Positions 55,492-64,000 of a DNA stretch of 64,000 nt are shown here, one piece after another. Source of the stretch: Loripinus fragilis (taxonomy: Eukaryota; Mollusca; Bivalvia; Lucinida; Lucinidae); assembly GCA_964019695.1 (NCBI GenBank), contig OZ026530.1:45617716-45681715 (forward strand), written 5' to 3'. Within the stretch, counting starts at the first letter, position 1, and each line of letters begins with the position of its first letter. The notes beneath the pieces were generated by a model that was given only the letters and a program-made list of their open reading frames with translations, did not search any database and had not been told where the DNA came from. Position numbers and translations under genes: made by a program.

Positions 55492-55504
55492 ACATAAACA
55501 GACA

Positions 55505-57814
55505 GCGAGACAGAAAAAACAATAGATTTTCCCAAAACACGCAACGAATTAAAATTTAACTGATAGAGAACGAATGCAGTGTCAGACATGTTAAAATGTG
55601 TTAAATGATCCCAATGGCGAAACTGCCGCATCCTTATTGATCTTTTATGGCACTCTTTTTATTACATCAGTGACACATTCTTAAGACTCATTTCTGAAAA
55701 CATGATAATAAGGCCCGTGTCTGTGGGGCTTGTAGTCCATTTATTCAACAAATGTTGATGGAAACGGATCTGTTAGAACAGTGTCAACCGCGAAAAGCAA
55801 ACATTTAACATGGAATTTTAGTTATTTTTGGGGACAAACTAACGTAAGTCGACTGATATAGCCTTTTTTAGCTTCATTTTGGACTGTCAATAATTTCCGG
55901 TTCTGAGATATCACAGGTGCATGAGAGAGATAGGGTAAAAACTAGCAGACAAGCTGGTGGAATCACGCTGTTAATAATAATAGTGCATAAACAAAGTAAG
56001 TAAGGGTGCAAAGATCAGGAATTTATACAATTAAGCAGGATGTGAGTGCGTTTCCTGGGCTTTCATTGGCTGATCGATTTTTTTTATTGGCAGTTGGCGT
56101 TTGGTCAACCTCACTGGGTAACTTACAGGTTAGCGTACTTTAGCGCAAGCGATACAGAACTCCAGATAAGAGGGGGTAAAGGGTATTTAAGCATTGATTT
56201 TTTTGAATTCAGCATTGAAAAGTAAAATTGAAGGATAAAAATATCCTTTGCAGTTTGGGGTTTCAGTGCTGATATTCAATATATGTGACGAAATGTTTTA
56301 TTCTTAGTAAAATATACACGAATTTTATAAATCTTGGAAATTTTCCCTAAAAAAGCAACATGCATTTGATACAAGCAACGTTTCTTTAAAATAGGTTAAG
56401 CAAATATTGAGTCTTTTTACAAGGCTTTGCATTTACTGCAATTTGATATTTTAAATATGGAGTAAAACACTCATTACATTAAAACGTAGGGGGTGAAATA
56501 CCAATTGTCCAAATCGTTATCTAGACCACTGGCGATATTTATAAACGCGCTATTGGTCTATGGCCAGCAAAATCGTATTCAACAATGAACAGAATACACA
56601 GCTGATCGATAAAGACAGAAAAAAATGTCCAATCTGATATATAATAAAAAACTATTGTTAATTTTTGTTCTTGGTAGAGTTTAATGATTTAAACTACAGT
56701 ATCCTTGCTTGCTAGATTTGGGAAATTTCAAAGAATTTATACCCAAAGTAAGAAAAAATTGGTATCACGATCACGTCTACCAAACACACTGATGTGCAAC
56801 TGTTGGTTGAATATAAAATATAAATGTCCTACGAAGAGACTCAAAATAGAAGACTGTCATGCGATATACTTACATACGAGTTAAGTATGTATTCTTTTAT
56901 AATGATAATAGCTGCAATATTGTCGTGGCCACAATGTTGACAACATGACGTACAAACATTGTCACAAATCACGTAAATCTCTTCATTTATTCAATCCAGT
57001 AAAGTTCCCCACTAGCAATTTAACATCTAATGGAATGTGATGGTATTTTTTGGAAGTCACACTCTATTGACTTTGATAAAAAACGATCGCTTAAAATGGA
57101 TTTCCCCCTCAGAAGTCTGAGCTCTCAAACGCATTCAATGTTTTTTTTTAGTTTTCCTAATTCCAATAACAGACATTAAATGGTGCAAAATGGGCTTTTT
57201 TTCAATTTGGAATGTTTCTATTGGCCTTGGAGAAAGGCAGAAAATCACATGTGTGTCACCTTTTGACACTGCAGAAGTTCTATGTATCTGATTTAATTTA
57301 TTATATGTCTGTGAACCAGAAATGTTCAGATTAGCAATACCATTAAATGTATGCCCTAATTTCAAAACTTGCGAGAGTTACCATTAAAAACATATTATTT
57401 TAGCTGGTGTATTGCGCCTGTTTTAACATTCAATAACTTTCGAAAGAGTGAACAGATTCAAATACAATTTAGATCCATTGTTCAAAACCACTGCCTAAAA
57501 ATAACTGCAGTTTCCACGATCTTCTTACAACCATGTAGTTTGGAAGCCCATTAGTGCCAGAATAAGATAAATGTAAAATAAAAGATTATCAAGGTAGGTG
57601 GCCCTTCTGCCTTATTAAAAGGTGAATGAGATCTTGTCACTCACAGGAAGGGACGTTTCAAGCAGTGTCTTGAAAAAAAAGCATTTACTTGAAACATGTC
57701 TTTTGTGCAGTCGAATTAGACCGATTAGTTTTTCACCGAAAGCAGGACCAAAAATTACAATGTCTCCATAAAGTTATGGTCGCCTTATTTTTCAAACTGA
57801 CTTAATGCCTTGGT
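55505..57814. other. Largely unassigned AT-rich region
   Basis: A 3'-like scrap of repeat D (AAGGGTGCAAAGATCAGGAA) is at 56004-56023. Frames at 57135-57554 lack recognised domains. No TIR pair was found. Confidence 0.4.
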
Positions 57815-58998
57815 TAAACCTGTTTCACATCAATCGTACAGCAGCTGTACACTTGTATATGACGAAAAATTTCCCGGTTTACTGCGGGTGCCCTACTTTG
57901 CTGTGCGCAATACCGCAAGACTGCCTTGCGAACTTAGGGTCGCACGGTTGCGGCAACGAAAAAAACTAAATTTTCAATATGTTCATTTTTCTTGCTTTTC
58001 TCTTGCGATCCTATATGGACACACGACTGCTGCAAAAAATACAAGGCTGCTGTAAGCCACGCAAGGCGTTCATATGGCTAACACAAGTGCTTTCACTCGC
58101 ACGTTTCGCCTGCAAATGTCGCAAGACTGCCGCGCTAATACCGTGCAATGAACTTTTTTTGTATTGCACGGCTGCAAGAAGAATGCCACAAGCTCATTAA
58201 GTTCACACGACTGTATCGCCGCTGAACTTGCGACAGTCTTGCAACTTTGAAAGCACATCTGACGACAGCCCTGCGTGTGTACGCAAGATAACGGTGCGAA
58301 CATCGTACAGCAGCCTTGGTTTAAACATATTTTATTTCAACTTGGTTAGATAAAAATACAAATATATACAAGTTACATAATGTACAAGGATTAGAACGAA
58401 AGCTGGAAGCTTATGTTATTCTTCTCCTAGCAATAATCAGATGTAAATATAATGGCGTTGTTTGTGTAAGCTGTTGAAATATAATACTTAAACACAGTCG
58501 TACTTGTCACGTTAACATACCCATGCGCCAAATATGTGTATGTTACGTCTTCATTAACGACTTCGTTATTGTGCTGTTGTTCTCATTTAATTAACACATA
58601 CATTATGTGCACTATTCAGCACTTCGTTATGGCAGTTTTTAAATTTAAGCAGGTCTAATTATTCTATTTAGGGCAAAGGTCTGTTAACGTAATGTGAAAA
58701 TGTAAAACAGAAAAAAAATGCTTAAAAATCACTGAAAAAAGAGGGGAAATGCAAGCTCGTAGTTTGTAAATGTTGATTTCAACGTTAGAAATGGTATAAT
58801 GCCAAAAATGCACTATATGTTTCAATGAAAATTGATTACTAAAAAAAGAAAAAAGAGATGATGAATGAGCAGGGCAGCCTTGCGTTCAGTTAATTTAACT
58901 TGAGGTATGCAATATTGTCAGCAATCTGCTGCATGCTTTAAATCGCACGGCCAAACGATCGTATGATTGGTGTGAAACAGGTTTTGAATTTGCCTTAA
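57815..58998. mobile_element. 1.2-kb element with GTTTCACATCAATCGTA termini
   Basis: AAACCTGTTTCACATCAATC (57815) is inverted at the right end (GATTGGTGTGAAACAGGTTT, 58967-58986). The left third (57880-58315) is unusually GC-rich, with GCAAGACTGC at 57915 and 58121, the inverse GCGACAGTCTTGC at 58230, and GCTGC runs. The right ~425 bp (58571-58998) recur at 1402-1828. Overlapping frames on both strands in the GC-rich part reflect composition; no transposase recognised. Confidence 0.6.
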
Positions 58999-59179
58999 AA
59001 TAACTGCCACCGGAATTTTTTTGCCAAACCAGTTTTTGGCAAAATGACCTAGTACTTTTAGTTGACATAGAAAGCTAAAGTGACTTATTTCCAGTAGAAT
59101 AGACCCTACTGAGGAAATTCTATAGGTTTTTGGCTTAAAATCTGTAATGACATAGAAAATATTTCACGACAAAGGTCGA

Positions 59180-59640
59180 AATCCCCGCGGGGATTCGCAA
59201 ATCCCCGCGGGAAAAATATTTCCCCGCGGGGATTTTTCACCATCCCCGCGGGGATTTTTTCCCTGTGCGAAAAATTTCCCCGCGGGGATTTTCGAAAATT
59301 CTAAAACACAGTTTTTTATTCAAATATGACAAGGTCTCATGTTAATGGTGTGTAAAAATGAATGTCCACCAGTAATAACAATTTTTTATTTTTCCCCGCG
59401 GGGATTTTTCCCCGCAGGGATTTTTGGAGAAAAAATCCCCGCGGGGATTTTTTAAAACATCAGTTTAAGGGTCTAAAATCAAGCTTAGGTTCACTCTTGC
59501 AATCTGTACGACACATTTGAGTATGTTTCAAGTATATATTAACATTTTGATTTTCCCCATGGGGAAAAATCCCCGCGGGGATATTTCCCCACAGGAATTT
59601 TTCCCCGCAGGGATTATTCCCCATGGGGATTTTTTTCTGC
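59180..59640. repeat. Cluster of ~14 CCCCGCGGGG palindromes
   Basis: AATCCCCGCGGGGATT and variants (CCCCGCAGGG, CCCCATGGGG) occur at about 59181, 59199, 59218, 59242, 59276, 59392, 59409, 59434, 59553, 59570, 59586, 59600 and 59620, separated by A/T tracts. Perfect copies keep two CpGs each in an otherwise AT-rich genome. The spaced, palindromic layout is unlike the simple microsatellites elsewhere here. Confidence 0.85.
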
Positions 59641-60677
59641 ACAGTATTCATCCTTAGAGGATCTTATTCAATGGCAAAGTATTTTTTCTGCATTTATTCA
59701 CATTTATATTGTATATGGTATGGATCCAGCTCAGTTGCTGCATGTTGTAGTGAAGCAAGCGGGTAAACTGTATTTTTAGATTTACTTGGTCACCATCCCA
59801 AAGACAGTTTTTCACATTATGCTGCCCATATACCTGTATTCACAGTAAAGCTGCACCTGTTAGGGCCACCTGCTAGTTCCATCTCTTTGTTCACTTTGCA
59901 AAGAGTTTAGATCCAGATCAGGCCCTACATTTCAGATACAGATTACAGGGTCAGGATCCAAGTTGTTTGATATTGTGGTGTTTTTTTTCTGAATTTGCTT
60001 GGGCATAGTAATAAAACTAATATTATTAATATCAACTAATAAAAATAAAACAGTTGTTAAATAGTTGAGAGGTCATATGATTTTAGCATTTGTGTTGTCT
60101 GCTGATTCTTCATGATTTAACTTCTTCAAAACAAATTCAGTAATACCAACAGAATGACAAACAGTTAGATTCCGACTTTGTCTTAAGGGATAATTAGTAG
60201 GTTTGTTTTGACATGCACAGTCAAACAAGCTGTGCCTCCTTTAAGCAATAACTGTTTGAATCCAGATCAGGCCCAACAATGTGTTAGACCTGATCTGGGT
60301 CCAAACTGTTTGCTTAATATTTTGTTTATCAGCAGACAACATTAGCGGATAAAAGGTCGGAGAGACTTAATTACTGGCAAAAGTACAGTGTACTGGGCCG
60401 ACTGGATTAGTACTCGGCATATGCCAGAACAACCACCTAACACAAGTAAAACTGGACACTTTGGAGTACTCCACAATAAATCAAGTTATACAAATACTTA
60501 CACCCATGTAGGCAGTGCTCCACCTTCTTGTTTGGAACTAAAAATCACCCCCTCTACCACCTGACCGCCCCCCCCCCCTTTTTTTTCTTTAGACACTTGC
60601 TCAATCGATACTGATCATTACGCAAATTTTAGAATTTTGAGAAAAAAGAAAATAGAATCTGTTGGCTGTGCTTTTTA
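59641..60677. repeat. Spacer with two family Q foldbacks
   Basis: TTTAGATCCAGATCAGGCCC...GGGTCAGGATCCAAG (about 59906-59965) and TTTGAATCCAGATCAGGCCC with inverse GACCTGATCTGGGTCCAAAC (60254-60307). Poly-C/T at 60565-60590. No coding sequence recognised. Confidence 0.6.
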
Positions 60678-61250
60678 CTAATTTAGGAGTGCCCTAAACT
60701 CCTCAGTGGTCTGGGAATTGACCACCGAAGGAGAAAAACTATTCCACTGTGGAATAGTCCGCAGAAAAAAGTTCTTCAGGGCACCTGTGTTTCGCCATCT
60801 CCGGCAGGTCCAGCGGGCGCTGTCCTCTGAACTTTCTCTACCTGATTAATCTGAGGTTTTGAGTAAGGGCTCCAAAAAGGTGCTGCATACTCTAGTTTAG
60901 GCCTAACCAAAGTTTTGTATGCAACTTCCTTAGTACTTGTAGTTGCGAAAGCCAAATTCCTGCGAAGGAAACCGAGTGTCTTAGTTGCTTTGGAAAAAAT
61001 TTCTGAAATGTGTTGACCCCAAACCATGTTATCAGAGATGGTTATACCAAGGTATTTTGCTGACTGAACTTTTCCAAAGTTTTCTTGTGAAGGGAATAAT
61101 CAAAGAGAATTTGTTTGTAATGCTGATGCCGAGTCACTCTATGACCGAGTCACTCTCATGGAGTGACATTTGGCCACATTGAACTTCATTTGCCAATGAT
61201 TGGCCACAGATTGAAGACCTTATGTTATCCGGCAGATCATTTATAAAAGT
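60678..61250 (-). pseudogene. LINE reverse transcriptase, decayed 3' end
   Basis: The 83-aa frame (60776-61027) reads the C-terminal part of a non-LTR retrotransposon RT: WGQHISEI, KTLGFLRRNLAF, AYKTLVRPKLEYA, WSPYS and QVEKVQRTA. A frameshift after RTA shifts the family end (RWTCRRW, IPQWNSFSPSVV) into another frame ending at TAG 60678-60680. Upstream in other frames are INDLPDNI and KYLGITI-like pieces, but the stretch that should hold the FADD catalytic motif is deleted. Most like the jockey/CR1/L2 group. Inactive. Confidence 0.8.
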
Positions 61251-61409
61251 AAGGAACAGGATCGGTCAAAAATACCCCCCCCCCTACACACACACATACT
61301 TCCTGACTTAAATTACTTAAACTCTAGACCTTTCTGGATTCAGACACGGAACAATTTTATATAATGTTTATTTTGCTCTTACTCACATTCTGTAAAGAGA
61401 TTTTATTTA

Positions 61410-61660
61410 AGCCCTCCAATTAAAATATTCAACTGTCCGTTCCAAGGCAGTGCTTCTTTTGTGGATCATTTATGTTATTTCTGTCTTGTATTTGTTATGC
61501 GTTTGTGCACCTCTGTTTATTGATGCCTTGTGGTCACTGCTGGGACCGTTTGGCTCTCGTTTGTGATGTCGAATTGTGAATTTGTCACTCTCCCATTGGT
61601 ATCCTGGGGACCTATTGTGTATCGATTCCTGATCTTGCCCCTCTTTGTTACTTTTAGTAA
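61410..61660 (+). repeat. Dispersed repeat D, copy 3 (partial)
   Basis: Matches 22550-22810: AAGCCCTCCA, CCGTTCCAAGGCAGTGCTTC, TTTTGTGGATC, TTTGGCTCTCGTTTGTG, GTATCGATTCCTGATCTTG. The minus frame at 61470-61754 is the counterpart of that at 22617 in copy 1. Confidence 0.75.
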
Positions 61661-62509
61661 AAGCCGATACTTGGTTAAGCCGAGACTTAGCAAAATGTGT
61701 GTATAACAAATGTGCCACAGAAAATGTTTTTTCTTTGTTTAAATAACTAGTCATCTGTATTCAATGGCAGAAAAAGATAGAAAGAATGTTTTGGAGGTAA
61801 GAAATCATACAGATCGCGTTGTTTCATTCCTTATTTGTCTGTTGAAGCGAAAAAAATTGTTGCGTTTCGTCCCCAAAGCAGTTCGTACTCGGTCCATTGG
61901 CTTTATTCATTCTGCTAGTCGTTTCCCCTAAGTGTCTGTTGTAAAGGGTGAGGCACTCAAGGCCTCTGTCCTGTCAAGATTTAAATTTGAAAAGAAAGTT
62001 TCTACCAAGATACAAGAAACTTTATTTAAAGTCAGCATTCAATTTTAACATATCAAACATTAGCCATCAAGGCTATTTTACTGACAAACAAAGTGAAAGA
62101 CTGTACAAGTATAAACATATAACAAATCACAGGAAATTTGGGTTAATATCACAGAAATTCACATTGCTATTCTAGTATAGCACAGATATTTATAAGTTAA
62201 GATCATATGTTGGATAAAATCTTATAAAGATATTTTTTTATAAAACTGATAATTTTTCTATTGTTAAAATATATATTATGAGCATATAAATAAGAGATCC
62301 TTCTTTGCGATCTATCTAGGGGAAGGAATTGAAGAAACTAAGGTGGGATAAAAGGGGCTCAAGAGACCCTGATCGCTATGATGGCTGCATGGTTTCAAGG
62401 CTCTTAGGCGAAAGACGAAACCTAGATAGGGCGCAGATAGACCAAAAGATGAGGTCGATCAGTGGAGAGTAGACCTTATCAGCTGTATATAATACAGCTA
62501 TAATTTATT
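61661..62509. other. Unassigned; one GC-richer patch
   Basis: 62305-62480 is purine-rich and less AT-biased than the flanks, with GATCTATCTAGG and CCTAGATAGGGCGCAGATAG as an inverted pair ~110 bp apart. No rRNA, tRNA or snRNA was recognised. The 75-codon frame at 61948 has no known motif. Confidence 0.35.
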
Positions 62510-62775
62510 CAGGCTTCCAGATAAGAGCGCCCGTTGGAAAACCATTTTCTCCATTAAATTCTCATCCAAAACATATGTTGTGGGTACTCAAAAGAACCGT
62601 CTCAATAAGACGGTCCTTTTGAGCACCCAAATCTCATGTTTAATATTGGTGAGAAAAAAATTATGTTGTGGGTACTAAAAAGAACCATCTCATTGAGACG
62701 GTTCTTTTGAGCAACTAAGAAGACACATGCTTAATATTGGTGAGAAAAATTATACCAAATTTACGCTTATAAAAT
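62510..62775. repeat. Family H hairpins, two copies
   Basis: CAAAAGAACCGTCTCAATAA with its inverse (62589-62621) and AAAGAACCATCTCATTGAGA with its inverse (62678-62709) are 33-35-bp near-perfect palindromes in tandem, each followed by TTAATATTGGTGAGAAAAA. The leading ~75 bp match 38640-38715. Confidence 0.8.
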
Positions 62776-63447
62776 TATAAGAACTATGGATTATAGTGGC
62801 ACTTTGGAAGCTTAGCAAAAAGCTTAAATTAGATTAGGCATTTAATTAATTAAAATAGCTTAAAATGTCCACCCCTTTTATTTTCATCTTTTGACAGATA
62901 GATCTACACTAAAATGATTTCAAAGATTCAAAATCAGTAAGCTTGATGTTTTATGTGAATTACATTTGTGGAAACTTTACATTTTAGTCACTCAACCTAC
63001 ATCGTGAGACGTTTACATTGAAGATAGTGCCACAAGGCCTGATACAGAATTTCACATTGATAACTTTTTATTTTTAATTAAAGCAAACTACTGTATCCTT
63101 AAAACAGGAGCTTTCCTATGTATCCATTTAAACAATTCTCGGGACCACACTTCCAGTTAGCAGTGGTTGTCAAGGACTTAGTCTACCGAATATGAAAACC
63201 ACATGTTTTTTCGATATTTTGATTTTTGTGTTTCCCTCAAGATAACCTTCAAAAAATGGCAAAATCGTAGTTTGCATTAGGCTGCAACAATCATAACACG
63301 ATGAAAGACGAGAAAATACAGGTCTTTAGCTCCCAAATTATTATGTCAAACGCTTAAAAATATCGTATATAGACACTAAATGTCAACAGTTAAGCAACAA
63401 CAATTTTAAAAGACCATTTCAGTACAGATATGTTTGTTGCAGTGCAC
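62776..63447. other. AT-rich spacer, nothing recognised
   Basis: TTAATTAATTAA-like motifs at 62840-62850; no repeat or gene recognised. Confidence 0.4.
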
Positions 63448-63557
<110 letters not shown>

Positions 63558-63739
63558 TAGTCACTGAAATATCCTGAACTTTCAATGAAAAGTGAGTACA
63601 GTATGGGTTGTTATACACTATGGACTTTTGATGTCAATTTCTTTGGGTAGCTCAATTTCATAAATGTGGTCTTCACAAGGAGTGTAGATATTCATGACTG
63701 CAAAGCCATGTATCATGTCACATCTCAGCAGACTGCCTT

Positions 63740-64000
63740 CTGTTTGTTTGTTTGTATTGTTGCTTTTGTCCCAGTCAACAGCTATGGTCATTGTGGGATG
63801 GTCAGTTCACCTAACCATGCACACTTTTCCTTGGGCAAGCTTGAACAAGCGGTCAACCAGTACTTCGTGCACATACTTTTGCTTGTAGCTGACCACAACC
63901 CTTCTTAAATGATTCAGCGGAAGGGGGAATGACAGCAGAAATTGTTTCAGGACAATCTCCACAAAAGTATGGGACCGGACCAGGATCGAACTCATGACCC
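63740..64000 (-). mobile_element. SINE S2, cut by window end
   Basis: The plus strand runs from the tail (GTCCCAGTCAACAGCTATGG) through GTGCACATACTTTTGCTTGT, CAATCTCCACAAAAGTATGG and the inverse B box (GGATCGAACTCATGACCC). It is the inverse of 55240-55491. The A box and 5' end lie beyond the window. Frames across it are shadows. Confidence 0.88.

Overview
The window looks like AT-rich, repeat-dense nuclear DNA of a mollusc, most likely a bivalve. This is inferred from three things: tRNA-derived SINEs, a dispersed array ending in GGAC-type microsatellite plus a strong terminal hairpin (a pattern I associate with bivalve genomes), and a Helitron2/Helentron-type transposon. No operons, ribosome binding sites, rRNA genes, CRISPR arrays or stand-alone tRNA genes were seen. 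No taxonomic marker gene is present, so the species call is open.

0-20 kb is a transposon graveyard that can be partly read in layers. A roughly 2.4 kb degenerate repeat (R) has one copy at about 2.47-4.83 kb and a second at about 8.06-17.9 kb. The second copy was interrupted by a 606-bp TIR element, a 1.85-kb TA-flanked element carrying two piggyBac-like MITEs, a 3.9-kb element with perfect 26-bp TIRs, and a 677-bp TIR element containing a hAT-like MITE. The same interval holds a PIF/Harbinger transposase exon remnant, a TatD-hydrolase exon remnant, decayed plus-strand coding sequence and several palindrome arrays. At 19.36-20.30 kb lies a mariner-like foldback element with five RFX X-box-like palindromes.

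20.7-21.45 kb holds the only host-like coding sequence, a C2H2 zinc-finger reading frame with an in-frame premature stop. 22-39 kb is mostly non-coding: dispersed repeats, tRNA-derived SINEs, a pogo-like MITE, a minisatellite, recurrent hairpin repeats and one weak candidate promoter/first exon near 29.6 kb.

39.5-46.9 kb (minus strand) holds a largely intact Helentron. One ORF has a peptidase C76-like cysteine protease domain and a Lys/Arg-rich repeat tail. The second is a 1794-aa Rep-helicase with HUH and two-tyrosine motifs, a PIF1-like helicase and a C-terminal AP-endonuclease-like domain. The two ORFs overlap by 35 nt in different frames. A decayed copy of the element's 5' end lies at 49.9-50.7 kb and a scrap of its helicase-linker region at 39.06-39.23 kb.

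50.7-64 kb holds a tandem array of ~480-bp monomers with a terminal hairpin, a near-perfect foldback, a full-length SINE with target-site duplications, a cluster of CCCCGCGGGG palindromes, a decayed LINE 3' end, a GATA microsatellite and a SINE cut by the window edge. The protein-coding content is nearly all transposon-derived; most of the information is in repeat structure.
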